From the NCBI GenBank assembly GCA_965153355.1, contig OZ231126.1:98084001-98148000 (forward strand): a DNA stretch of 64,000 bases, given 5' to 3'. Of this stretch, positions 1-10,834 are shown in pieces. The stretch's first letter is position 1. Each line of letters begins with the position of its first letter. Source of the DNA: Flaccisagitta enflata. Its lineage: Eukaryota > Chaetognatha > Sagittoidea > Aphragmophora. The notes under the pieces were generated by a model that had not been told where the DNA came from, did not search any database, and saw only the letters and a program-made list of their open reading frames with translations. Made by a program: the position numbers and the translations under genes.

Positions 1-174
1 AGAGACGAAGCTACAAGTGGGAGTTGGTATTTTCGTGCAATTCTTAAAGAAGGCTTTCTCTTCACAACACGTGCTTATTATGGATTGATGGTCGGACCTG
101 ACCTAAATGCTTTCTATCCACAAGGCTTTTATGTTATTAGTCAACATAATAAAAGCCCAGGTATATTTGTTTAA
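1..174 (+). CDS. possible C-terminal fragment of an unrecognised protein
   Basis: Frame 1 is open from the first base to a TAA at 172-174, giving 57 residues rich in aromatic and glycine residues (for example SWYFRAILKEGF and YPQGFYVI). The composition looks protein-like, but 57 open codons can occur by chance in A/T-rich DNA. I do not recognise a family. If real, it is the last exon of a + strand gene that begins before the window. Confidence 0.25.
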   Translation, partial: RDEATSGSWYFRAILKEGFLFTTRAYYGLMVGPDLNAFYPQGFYVISQHNKSPGIFV

Positions 175-329
175 TGCGATTTTAATCGGGACCACCGTCA
201 TTTGGATCTCTGGATAGCTAAGGACTCTCTGAGCGAATTTTGGTTAAAAGTTCATAGGTACATAGGTGCGCGTATAGCCCAGGTATAGCCGTACACGTAG
301 ATAACTGTAAAGCGACTCGCAGCTTAATT

Positions 330-1416
330 GTCCTCGACGATCAGTTTACGTCGAGGACTATAACATAGCACTGATCGTGTAGTAAGCCATTTGTTGTTCG
401 TCGTGTCAACCCTTAAAAACTTGGGAACCAGTACTCAGATGTTGATGAAACTTGGTCAGTGTTATTTTTAGAGCATTACTATCCTGTGTACCAACTTTCA
501 ACAACATTCATAAATATTTAATACCCTTTGCCTATTATTTTTGTAGTAATATCAATTCCTGGACTTGTGGAATTTTCATAGGGGAAGGGTAGGAAAGGTT
601 CGCCAATGTTGTTGTGAAGGTTCATTGCACCAATTAAAGCTCCCCTGCAAGGTTTCAGATAATTCTGAGTATTGGTTTAGAAGATATTAGGGTATTTGGC
701 TAGTAATATTAATTCCTAGACTTGTGCAATTTACATAGGGGAATGGTAGTAAAGTTTCACCAATGTTGTTCAAACTTGTTGTGAAGGTTCATTGCATCAA
801 TTAAAGCTCCCCTGCAAGATTTCAGTAAATTCTGAGTATTGGTTAAGAAAATATAAGGGTATTTATGATGTATCTAGTAACATTATTTCTTGGACTTAAG
901 AATTTTTTTTTTTTTTCAAATAAATTTTTTTTTTTTTTTTTTAAATTTTTTTTGAAAAATTTTTTGAAAGAAAAAAATTTTTTTTCTTTTTAAAATTTTT
1001 TTTTCTTTTTGAAATTTTTTTTTTTTTTTGGAAAAAAATTTTTTTTTGGACTTTAAGGTATGCAATTGGTAGCCGGGTCAGACTGAGTAGCCGGGTCAGA
1101 CTGAGTAGCCGGGTCAGACTGAGTAGCCGGGTCAGACTGAGTAGCCGGGTCAGACTGAGTAGCCGGGTCAGACTGAGTAGCCGGGTCAGACTGAGTAGCC
1201 GGGTCAGACTGAGTAGCCGGGTCAGACTGAGTAGCCGGGTCAGACTGAGTAGCCGGGTTAGACTGAGTAGCCGGGTTAGACTGAGTAGCCGGGTTAGACT
1301 GAGTAGCCGGGTTAGACTGAGTAGGGTTAGACTGAGTAGCCGGGTTAGACTGAGTAGCCGGCAGACTGAGAGAAACGGTCGGACACCAAATGTCGAGGAC
1401 TGTTGTTTTAAGCTTT
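330..1416 (+). mobile_element. family C non-autonomous element, copy 1
   Basis: It opens with a hairpin at 330-358 (stem GTCCTCGACG / CGTCGAGGAC). A degenerate tandem of long units follows, each carrying the phrase CCCTTTGCCTATTATTTTTG or a relative, then a T/A-rich tract (about 900-1060), an 18-bp minisatellite (1069-1362) and an end at 1394-1416 that resembles the terminal palindrome of the copies near 6507 and 49055. It abuts family A copy 1. No protein is encoded. The boundaries rest on comparison with the copies at 5005 and 44458. Confidence 0.6.
1069..1362. repeat. 18-bp minisatellite
   Basis: About 16 head-to-tail copies of GTAGCCGGGTCAGACTGA, with the last copies carrying a C-to-T variant (GGGTTAGAC). 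On the minus strand the 18-bp period gives an open frame of repeated LLSLTR, which is an artefact of the period. A related 18-bp array lies at 27066-27165. Confidence 0.9.
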
Positions 1417-1459
1417 GTCCGCGATGGAATACATTCCCAACGCGGACTATAATTCGAGG

Positions 1460-1530
1460 CGGGTGGGTGTCGTGGTTGTCGTCGTGGTTGTCGTCGTCGT
1501 TGTTGTCGTCGTTGTTGTCGTCGTCCACAC
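1460..1530. repeat. GTC/GTT triplet microsatellite
   Basis: Imperfect run of GTC and GTT triplets just inside the family A hairpin end. The matching ACG/ACA run sits at 32325-32372 in the inverted copy 3. Confidence 0.85.
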
Positions 1531-1669
1531 TTTTAAAAATGGGCTAACTTTTGAACGCCTTGACCGATTTGCTTCATATTTGGAGGGAAGTTGTACTAGG
1601 GTAAGCCGCTTTACATCCTATGCGTATGTTATGATCCGACCCACCCAACCGGCCCAACCAGCCTACCAG

Positions 1670-2495
1670 CCTAAAAGTGAAAAACGTGCATAACTTCGGC
1701 ATTTTTCAACCGATTTGGTTGAAACTTGGTATGTAGTCTCTAAATGGAAGGACTCAACATATGTATTTGATCTGTACAGATTTTAGCATGTTAACCGGCC
1801 AAACCGGCCTACCACCCAACCAGCCTACCAGCCTAAAAGCGAAAAACGTGCACAACTTCGTCATTTTTCAACCAATTTGGTTGAAACTCGGTATGTAGTC
1901 TCTAAATGAAAGAACTCAACATATGTATTTGAATTGTAAAGGTTTTAGCATGCTAACCGGCCAAACCAGCCTACCACCCAAATAGCCTACCAGCCTTAAA
2001 GTTAAAAACGTGCATAACTTCAGCATTTTTCAACCGATTTGGTTGAAACTTGGTATGTAGTCTCTAAATGGAAGAACTCAACATATGTATTTGAATTGTA
2101 TAGATTTTAGCATGCTCACCGGCCAAACCAGCCTACCACCCAACTAGCCTACCAGCCTAAAAGTGAAAAATGTGCATAACTTCGGCATTTTTCAACCGAT
2201 TTGGTTGAAACTTGGTATGAAGTCTCTAAATGGAAGGACTCAACATATGTATTTGAATTGTAAAGATTTTAGCATGCTAACCAGCCAAACCAGCCTACCA
2301 CCCAACTAGCCTACCGGCCTAAAAGTGAAAAACGTGCAGAACTTTGGCATTTTTCAATCGATTTGGTTAAAACTGGGTATGTAGTCCCTAAATGGAAGGA
2401 CTCAACATATGAATTTGATTTATAAAGATTTTAGCATGCTAACTGGCCTACCAGCCAGCCAGCTTACCACCCTTAAAGTGATAAATGTGCAAAAC
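1670..2495. repeat. about 162-bp tandem repeat (family A body)
   Basis: About five units. Each has the phrases GTGAAAAACGTGCATAACTT, a CAACCGATTTGGTTGAAACT imperfect palindrome, a GTAGTCTCTAAATGGAAG segment, and CAACCAGCCTACCAGCC-type text. The same unit recurs at 20340-21480 and, inverted, at 31190-32200. Confidence 0.85.
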
Positions 2496-3640
2496 TTATG
2501 CCAATGCCGTTTGACAATGCCATTTGACAATGCCATTTGACAATGCCGTTTGAGAATGCCATTTGTCAATGTCATTTGACAATGTCATTGACAATGTCGT
2601 TTGACAATGCCATTTGACAACATCATTTGACAATGCCGTTTGACAACGCCGTTTGACAACGCCGTTTGACAACGCCGTTTGGCAACGCCGTTTGGCAACG
2701 CCGTTTGACAACGCCGTTTGACAACGCCGTTTGACAACGCCGTTTGACAACGCCGTTTGATAACGCCGTTTGACAACGCCGTTTGACAACGCCGTTTGAC
2801 AACGCCGTTTGACAACGCCGTTTGACAACGCCGTTTGACAACGCCGTTTGACAACGCCGTTTGACAACGCCGTTTGACAACGCCGTTTGACAACGCCGTT
2901 TGACAACGCCGTTTGACAACGCCGTTTGACAACGCCGTTTGACAACGCCGTTTGACAACGCCGTTTGACAACGCCGTTTGACAACGCCGTTTGACAACGC
3001 CGTTTGACAACGCCGTTTGACAACGCCGTTTGACAACGCCGTTTGACAACGCCGTTTGACAACGCCGTTTGACAACGCCGTTTGACAACGCCGTTTGACA
3101 ACGCCGTTTGACAACGCCGTTTGACAACGCCGTTTGACAACGCCGTTTGACAACGCCGTTTGACAACGCCGTTTGACAACGCCGTTTGACAACGCCGTTT
3201 GACAACGCCGTTTACAACGCCGTTTGACAACGCCTTACAACGCCGTTTTACAACGCGTTTACAACGCCGCTTTACAACGCGTTTACAACGCCGTTTACAA
3301 CGCCGTTTAACGCCGTTTTACAACGCTTTTTACAACGCCGTTTTACAACGCGTTTTACAACGCGTTTTACAACGCCGTTACAACGCCATATGACAACGCC
3401 ATATTACAACGCCGTTTGACAACGCCGTTTGACAACGCCGTTTGACAACGCCGTTTGACAACGCCGTTTGACAACGCCGTTTGACAACGCCGTTTGACAA
3501 CGCCGTTTGACAACGCCGTTTGACAACGCCGTTTGACAACGCCGTTTGACAACGCCGTTTGACAACGCCGTTTGACAACGCCGTTTGACAACGCCGTTTG
3601 ACAACGCCGTTTGACAATGCCGTTTAACAACGCTGATTGA
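2496..3640. repeat. 13-bp minisatellite (ACGCCGTTTGACA)
   Basis: Dozens of near-identical 13-bp copies, diverged at the left edge (2496-2640) and broken at 3206-3410 by shortened TTTACAACGCCG-type units. All minus-strand frames stay open through repeated SNGVVKRRCQTAL, which follows from the repeat period and is not evidence of a protein. Confidence 0.92.
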
Positions 3641-3654
3641 CCCCAGTCGCGGAC

Positions 3655-4250
3655 CCATACTCTTTCAAGATTTTTTTTCTTCTGGTCACGCACATTTACA
3701 TTTACTCGGATATTACTTTCATGGTTTTGTGGTGGCGGGTCTTTTAACTTGATTTTATTGGTGTTCAAGGTTTTATTTGTATTTTAAACGAATTTCTTTT
3801 ACATTCCTCAACACATACCACAACAACCACCCTGTACGTCGTTTTTTCTCGGATTCTCATTAGATGTTATCAAATTTTGTTAAAGAGCTGTTAGGCGTTT
3901 CCTCCTCTCTAATTCCGTTTACGTAAATTTGGCTGCATACCTGAATGATATTTTGTTTTTGTTAATTTTCGACCCTAATTAACGCTGCTAGTCGACGTGT
4001 TAGTTCTCCTTCTCTCTACCTGTTGTTGTTATTATTAAGAAACCTATTTCACCCGTTAGTATTACGATCGCACTTCGCAATCACACGCACTGTTTGGTGG
4101 TTACAGCCATTATATGAATCATTTATGATTTGGTACTTATCGCTGGATCTCTAAAGTTACTTCCTCTTACTTACATATCGAAAAAAATCAAAAAGATCAT
4201 TTTATTCTTTCACGCGTTATTATTACAATTCGTACATCCATATATACACT
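3655..4250. other. intergenic DNA, no feature seen
   Basis: Mixed T-rich unique-looking sequence between family A copy 1 and the MITE at 4251. No ORF, RNA gene or tandem repeat recognised. It may hold the RRP8 promoter. Confidence 0.5.
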
Positions 4251-4555
4251 AGGCTGGATTCAATCTGGACATACAAAAGAGAAATTATCTCCAAGCAATT
4301 TTTCTGTTCTACATGTATAATTAGAGGCCTATCTAAAAACAAAATCAATTTGGACTTGATCTAGTCAGAACATCATCAATGCTGTTGTTGTATAGAATTA
4401 CTCCGGGAGAAATTTCTTTTACAACCCTAGCCTTAACCCTGACAAGATCCAGTCCAAATTAATTTTGCTAGTAAATAAGCCTTTAAATATGCAAATAGAA
4501 CATGAAAATTGCTTGGACACATTTTTTTTTCCGAAGCCTAAAATGAGCCCAGCCT
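4251..4555. mobile_element. MITE with AGGCTGG ends and a 9-bp flanking duplication
   Basis: The ends are AGGCTGG and CCAGCCT, with inverted similarity continuing inward (CCAAGCAATTTT near 4295 against AAAATTGCTTGG near 4507). The 9-mer ATATACACT stands directly left (4242-4250) and one base beyond the right end (4557-4565), as expected for a target-site duplication. Mutator-like elements make 9-bp duplications, but the superfamily is an inference. It lies in the RRP8 5' flank. Confidence 0.6.
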
Positions 4556-4693
4556 AATATACACTGATGATTTCTTCCGTCGTCACTCTCTTATGTGTAA
4601 CGGCGATTTCTTTTTTTATACTTTTTGATCATTTTACGCAGATTTGTCATTGTGCACTCAAGTTCTGCATGTAAAAGAAAGTGATGTAAAACT

Positions 4694-7600
4694 ATGATTG
4701 TCAAGAAGAGTAGTAAAAAGCCCTCTCGGACTCCCGAGGCCAAAGAAAAACGTTTTCTTAGACAGCAAGAGAAGAGGAAGAAAGCCAAGGAGACCAAAAG
4801 GCTGGAGAAAAGTCAAAATGAAACCGCGGATGAGTCTAAACCTCTCGATGCTAGTATCGCCGAATCGAAAACGGGCGCCGTGAAAAAAGTAGGTATCGCC
4901 GGAAATGGGAGATGTGCGTTAGTAGTGGGTGGTGGGGTAAAATGGGTCGTACAATTGTACGATCATCCGTGATCTTTTGTTTTTAAGACTGTTTGAGCGT
5001 TTTTGTCCCCGACGAACAGTTTTCGTCGGTGGACTATGTGATGGACCTGATCGTGTAGTCTGTCGTCTGTCTGTCTGTCTGTCTGTTTGTTTAAAACCCT
5101 CTCATATTTTTGGAACCAGACTTCAGAATTTGATGAAACTTTGCTGATGTTGTTTATAGGTCAATAGGAGCTTGTGTACCATTTTTCAAAAAAATTCATT
5201 AACTTTTACTACCCTTTGCCTATTATTTTTGTAGTAATATTTAGCTGGGACTTAGGTGGTTTACATAGGTAGAGGGTAGTAAAGATTAATGAATTTTTTT
5301 TTAATTTGGTATACAAATAGAGGGTACTAAATAAACAACCCCCGCAAAATTCGAATTAAATCTGAAGTTTGGTTTATGAGATATTAGCTTATTTATGTAG
5401 TAGTATGTTGCTAGGACTTAGGCAATTTACATAGGCAAAGGGTAGTAAAGGTATGTGAATTTTTTTCTAATTTGGTATACAAGTAGAGGGTAGTAAATAA
5501 ATTACCCCTGCAGAATTCGAATTAAATCTGAAGTCTGGTTTATGAGATATTAGCTTATTTATGTAGTAATATGTTACTATGACTTTGGCAGTTTACATAG
5601 GCAAAGGGTAGCAAAGTTATGTGAATTCTTTTTTAATTTGGTATACAATTAAAGGATATTAATTGAACTGCCCCTGCAAAATTCGAATTAAATCTGAAGT
5701 CTTGTTTATAAGATACTAGCTTGATAATGTAGTAATATGTTACTAGGACTTAAGCGATTTGTATAGAGGATTGGAGTTGATTAATTTTTTTACTTGCTCA
5801 TTTATTTCATTCTGATTTTTCTTTAGGTTTGCCATCATGAATTTCAAGATTCTTCTTCAACTACTGTCATCATCTTCAACTACTGTTATCATCTTCAACT
5901 ACTGTTATCATCTTCAACTGCTGTCATCATCTTCAACTGCTGTCATCATCTTCAACTGCTGTCATCATCTTCAACTGCTGTCATCATCTTCAACTACTGT
6001 TATCATCTTCAACTACTGTCATCATTTTCAACTACTGTCATCATTTTCAACTACTGTCATCATCTTCATCTACTATCATCATCCTCGACTACTGTCATCA
6101 TCTTCGACTACTTAATTTTTTTGAAAAAATTTTTTTGAAAAAATTTTTTTGAAATTTTTTTTTTTGAAAAAAAATTTTTCAAAAAAAATTTTTTTTTTGA
6201 AATTTTTTCTGAATTTTTTTTTTTTAATTTTTATTTGAAATTTTTTTTTGAAAATTTTTTAAATTTTTTTTTGAAAATTGTTTAAATTTTTTTTGAAATT
6301 TTTTTTTTGAAAATTTTTTTTTTTTTAAATTTTTTAAATATTTTTTCTAAGATTTTTGTTGTTATTATCATTCATTGTTATCATCATCATCCACTATTGT
6401 TATCATTATCAAGTTATGTCATCATTAAAACAATATTGAAAATTTTTTTTGCTTGAAATTGCTGTCTTGTCGCGTATCTCATCGAGTTGCGTTCATGCAA
6501 CGAGAAAGCTTCAAAAATTACAGTCCCCAGTCGGGGACTGTAATTTTGAAGCTTTTTTAAAATTAGGGTTAGGGGTGGGTTTAGGGTTAGGGTTGCGGAT
6601 AGTTTTAGGGTTAGGGTTAGCTTTAGGGCTAAGGGCTGGCTGGGTTTTATGTATTACGGCCTGAAGCTATTCGAATTAAAGCTTCGCTCTGGCGGAGGAT
6701 TCGGAAAGAAAAACAAAATCGTGCAGAGAACCATTCATTTTTTTCCGGGTCACCCACATAACTCAGCCCGGGTGCTCATGAAAAAATGTTTTCATCAGAA
6801 ACAAGACTCCTAACTTTCCTTAATTATCATATTCTTACCCATTTTCTTCGGAAAAAGTGGGTGACCCATTTTAATTATATTTCAAGTTGGCATACCAAAA
6901 AATCGTTTCATTTCGTATTATTTCAGAGGAAGAAACATAAGAAGAAGATAAAGGACCCTGCAGGCCTTGATTACAGCGCTCTTTCTGAAGAGGAGAAAAA
7001 GAAGATGAATCTAAGGAGAAAGAAACAGCGCATGGTCAGAAGAGCGCGAAGAAAGCGGTCCAGAGAGCCAGCCGACAAAGATGGACAAGTCGAAGGAGGA
7101 ACCGCGGTAAAAGGCGAGGCGAAAGAAGGTGAGAACAAAGGCGAGGACGACGTGGAAAAGAAGGAATCCATCCAAGCCCAAGCTCAAGCCCACGCCCAAT
7201 GCGATGACGGCGAGGATTCGATCATCAAAACAAAGAGAAAGAAGAAACGGAATCCCAAAAAGAAGCGCGAATCGATGGAAAAGGAAACGGCCTCTTCGAA
7301 TGGACCGCCTGTGAAAAGAGTTAAGACGGACACTTCAGATGGAGTAAATGGGCAAATGACAACTACGGATGTCGAGGTTGTTAACGACAAGGAGCAAACT
7401 GCTTCATCCAAGGACGTCGGGAACAAGGACTCGAAACCATTGACCGATAAAGAGGCGGCGAGTATTGGGAAAAAGCGACAGAAGATAAAGGCTCTAAAAG
7501 AGAAAAGAAAAATCAAAAGGAAATTAGCGAAGCGGGATAAAGCCACAGAGGATGGGAAGGAAGGCGCTACTCATGTTGTCAAAGTTACTTCCACAATCCA

Positions 7601-10556
7601 AGTTACCAAAGTCGCCGCGGGCGGTCAAAAGATCAGCGAAGCGGCTGCAGTGGTCGAAGAGAATATAAATGCGGAGGTGGTGGTAAATTCCGCTGAGCAA
7701 CTTGCGGCGGCAGCCGACAACGCCATGAGCAAGATTGAAAAGAAACGACAAAAGATGTTGGCATTGAAAGAAAGAACCAAATTGAAAAAGAAACTCGCAA
7801 AGGAACAAAAAGATGCGGCGGAGCAAACGGAGGAATCTGCGGAAGCGAGTGGCAGCAACGCGGATGAGGCTGTGGTCATTGGAGACGACAGTATAACCAA
7901 CAGCCACGTGAAGCCTTCCATCGCCGATCCGACCTTTGGAAACAAGGACGCGGAGTTATCCGCTCTCGTCCAGGGTTTGGAGCGGAAGCTCAAAAAACCG
8001 CTTGATGCTACGTCTTCTGTCTCTGACCCAGCCGTTGTGGAGCCTGTAATTCCCGAGGTTCTAGAAACTTCATCGTCCCCGATGGAAATCGGTCATGAGC
8101 CATCCAAGGATTCTTCATCGACAAAACTGACATCAATTACCCCGTCCAAATCGGCGGGTCTCAAAGCGAAGATGGAGTCCAAACTGGATGGCGCCAAATT
8201 CCGGTTCATCAACGAGAAACTCTACACCATGTCCAGTCAAGAAGCCGTGGACATGTTCGAAGAGGATCGGGACGCCTTCAATGTTTATCATCGCGGCTAC
8301 GCGCAGCAGGTCGCCAAGTGGCCCGTCAATCCAGTCGACGTGATCATCGATGAATTAAAAGCGACCGAGACTTCCAAGACGATTGTCGATATGGGATGCG
8401 GCGAGGCCAAGTTGGCGAGAGAGTTGAGTAACCACGGAGTTCATCACGTCAAGTCTTTCGATTTAGTGGCGACGAATGAGTTGGTGACTGCCTGCGACAT
8501 GCGCAAATGCCCAGTCGAGGATGAGTCTGTTGATGTCGTCGTCTTTTGCTTATCGCTGATGGGAACCAATTTGGTGGAGTTTGTCAGGTATTTTGGGAGG
8601 CGGGCTAATTGCGCAGGAGGGCTTGAGTGGGATATTGTGTTGTAAGGGACCTATATCCCATCGGGGTGGCATTTGGTAGTCAGTGTAGGATTAGAGGGAT
8701 AATGTGTTTAAAGGGCCTATTTCCCATTGGGGTGGCATTTGGTGGTTAGTATAGGGAATAGGTGGCTTGATTGGGATGTACTGCAAGGGACTTATACCCC
8801 ATTGCATTAGGTGGCATTTGGTGGTCCATGTAGGTGACTTGAGGGATAATGTGTCGTTAGGAATTCATTTCCCTTCAGAGTGGGATTTGGTAGTCTCTGT
8901 AGAAGGCTTTAGTGGGATAATGTGTCGTTTGGGACTTGTTTCCCCATCAGGCGATCACGGTGGGATTTGATGATCTTTGATTGAAAGAAATCTTCGCGTT
9001 TTTTTAATCAGGGGGAAGTGGAAATGAAAAAATCGTCAATTTTCAAACTGGAAAAAAACTTTTTTTTCTGTCTGGGCAGGTAGTCCAACTTTCTCGCTAT
9101 ACGTTTTTCAGGTTTGTTGACCTTAATGGGCTGGGGGTGGGCTGGGGCAGGGGCACAAACCCCAAAAGGCAATTTTTTTGTCAAAAATAAAGTTAGGCTC
9201 ATTCTATTCCAAATTTTCTGAAACGTCTAAATATCAAATCTTCAAAAAATATACTTTTTTGACCCAAGTGACAAAAAAATTTCTAAGTCCTGGGTTCAAC
9301 AGACTGGGTCAGGGTGGTGAAAGTGTAAAAAATTCGACCAAAAAAGTATAGCTTATTCAATTCCAAATCGTATAAAACGTCTAAATACCATGGTGTCAAA
9401 ATAACTTTTTTTTGTAAGAAATTTGACATTTTTTCTCTAAGTCTGGAGTTTCAGACAACTGTCTTAATGTCAGAAACTCCCGATATTGACCTTAAGGCTT
9501 TTTTTTCTACATGTTTTGATACATGCAATGACCATAATGACAAAGGTGGGAATATCAATGGGTGAGGGAGGTATATTACGAGTCAGATCTCCGTCTTGTG
9601 TGCAGTAGGGTAAATATGGGAGTGTGACTTATGTGTGACAATTATTTGTTCAAGTGTCTTAATGTCAGAAACTCTTGCAACCACGCCAATATAGTTAAAA
9701 CAGAACCTAACTAAGTCCCGATCATTTCAGCTGCCTCATATACCTTCAAACTACATGAACGTAAACATTGTAGGTGTTTTTATATGCAGTGTGAGCGTAT
9801 TGGGCATTGATTTGCACATTTGTCAGATGTCATAGAAATAATGTCATAATGTATTATTTTGGTTAAGACGCTTGCATTAGTAAGTCGCTGTACCAGCTGT
9901 TTTCGATGAAACAGTTTTAGTTTTTTAACTAGTATTACTGGAAAACAACTATTAGGTTAGAATGGGGGCTGAAACACAATAGTTATTCCATTGTTATTGA
10001 TAAATATTTGGCAAATTTGCCTCATCACTCAAAAATCACGCTTTTTTTTACCTATTCTAAGCATGAAAAAAAGGACAAAATGAGGGAAATTTTATAAAAA
10101 AGTACCATATCTGCCTCAGAAATTTCAAACGAGATCGTGTTTTATCATATTGATCGAAACTACAGCCCCTTGGTGCTCACAGCACAACATAATTTGTAGT
10201 AACAATACTTAAAAAGCTACTTCCGCCTGACTAAAAAAATCACCCTGAATGAGATCGTTTGGACTGAAACCTCTTATCGGAGCTCCTATAGTTCACGGCT
10301 CATTTCTTTCTCTTTTTCCAGAGAAGCCAATCGTATGCTGAAGAAGAACGGTGTCCTGAAAATCGCAGAAGTCGAAAGTCGTTGCAAAGATTTGAAACAA
10401 TTTCTGAGAGACTTGCAAAAGTGCGGTTTCAAGTTGTCCGCGAAAAATGTCGATCACAAAGTCTTCTTCCTAATCGACTTGAAAAAGACGGGCGACTGCA
10501 AAGTGTCTGTCAATTTCCCGTTGGCGTTGGAACCTTGCTACTATAAGAAAAGATAA
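4694..10556 (+). CDS. RRP8: ribosomal RNA-processing protein 8 (nucleolar methyltransferase), 3 exons
   Basis: Exons 4694-4888, 6927-8587 and 10322-10556 join in phase to 696 residues. RRP8 (nucleomethylin in mammals) is a SAM-dependent nucleolar enzyme that methylates adenine N1 in large-subunit rRNA and, in mammals, joins the eNoSC rDNA-silencing complex. The C-terminal Rrp8 methyltransferase domain begins near residue 486 (AKFRFINEKLYTM). It contains the SAM motif VDMGCGEAKLA near 552, then SFDLVA, and CPVEDESVDVVVFCLSLMGT; exon 3 supplies EANRMLKKNGVLKIAEVESR. The N-terminal two thirds is Lys/Glu-rich, nuclear-signal-like and disordered, and longer than in human RRP8 (456 residues). It contains two related blocks, KKRQKIKALKEKRKIKRKLA and KKRQKMLALKERTKLKKKLA. 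The start is the first ATG, directly ahead of the basic N-terminus. Both introns are repeat-filled. Confidence 0.95.
5005..6556 (+). mobile_element. family C element, copy 2 (RRP8 intron 1)
   Basis: Left hairpin at 5005-5034 (GTCCCCGACGAA ... TTCGTCGG), a short CTGT tract at 5063-5090, then three to four diverged units of about 185 bp that share ATTCGAATTAAATCTGAAG. A 19-bp minisatellite (5857-6112), a T/A-rich tract (6113-6350) and a right-end palindrome at about 6507-6554 (GCTTCAAAAATTACAGTCCC, then AGTC, then its complement) follow. Non-coding, with a complete architecture. Confidence 0.75.
5857..6112. repeat. 19-bp minisatellite (CAACTACTGTCATCATCTT)
   Basis: About 13 copies of a 19-bp unit. 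The same unit is amplified far more at 47190-48745. Frames stay open by virtue of the period. Confidence 0.9.
6562..6640. repeat. telomere-like TTAGGG tract
   Basis: Degenerate run of TTAGGG / TTAGGGG / TTTAGGG hexamers just outside the right end of family C copy 2. It is interstitial and short, not a chromosome end. Confidence 0.7.
8620..8975. repeat. about 80-bp degenerate tandem repeat (RRP8 intron 2)
   Basis: Four diverged units sharing GGGATAATGTGT, ATTTCCCATTGGGGTGG and CATTTGGTGGT phrases. They begin about 30 bases after the donor at 8588. Confidence 0.75.
8976..10321. other. rest of RRP8 intron 2
   Basis: Between about 9180 and 9450 a degenerate unit of roughly 150 bp recurs (CAAATTTTCTGAAACGTCTA versus CAAATCGTATAAAACGTCTA). 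Related text is at 35850-35950 in the Tudor gene. The phrase AAGTGTCTTAATGTCAGAAAC or a close relative occurs at about 9460 and 9655. The rest is unremarkable, ending in the pyrimidine tract and CAG acceptor at 10320-10321. Confidence 0.5.
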
Positions 10557-10834
10557 ACGGTTGCAGTTGTCTATCAAGGAATCGAAATAGTTGCAGTTGT
10601 CTGTCAAGGAATCGACATTCTGAAGTTTGGTCATGGATCTGCTCAACCCCGCGATAGACAATGAGAAAAAAAAACCTTATAGTTCGTTTTTGGCCGATCG
10701 CTTTCCTCGCGAGTATAAAGTTATATGTTATTTTCTGTTGCTGCTTTTTACTTTTCTAGGGCAGGATTCACGCTACCATCAAAGTCAGCGAAATATTGAC
10801 ATGACTTTTTGTGGATCATCTTTTTCGTAAAGTT
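10557..10834. other. short RRP8-DMAP1 intergenic gap
   Basis: 278 bp between stop and start codons. It opens with a roughly 30-bp tandem duplication (GTTGCAGTTGTCTATCAAGG and a near copy, 10560-10617). No AATAAA was seen. An acceptor-like signal lies at 10740-10759. Confidence 0.6.
10735..10759 (+). promoter_or_regulatory. 3' splice acceptor-like site in the DMAP1 leader
   Basis: Long pyrimidine tract ending in CTTTTCTAG|GG, 76 bases before the DMAP1 ATG. I see no convincing GTRAGT donor between the RRP8 stop and this site. It could be the end of a 5'-UTR intron or a trans-splice acceptor. Confidence 0.45.

Larger units (their letters stand above)
1417..3654 (+). mobile_element. family A non-autonomous element, copy 1
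   Basis: It starts at 1417 with GTCCGCGATGGAA, followed by the partly complementary TTCCCAACGCGGAC, so the end can fold as a hairpin. A GTC/GTT triplet tract, about five 162-bp units and a 13-bp minisatellite follow, and it ends with AGTCGCGGAC at 3645-3654, roughly the complement of the start. The same end sequences bound copies at 20180-22380 and 31119-32412. No coding capacity. Confidence 0.65.

Noticed and set aside
941-1528. Minus-strand ORF with repeated LLSLTR
   Set aside because: It is the 18-bp satellite read in frame, with poly-Lys/Phe from T/A tracts and poly-Asp from the triplet run.
2496-3768. Several overlapping minus-strand ORFs with SNGVVKRRCQTAL repeats
   Set aside because: The 13-bp unit has no stop in any frame on that strand, so all frames are open together; not a protein signal.
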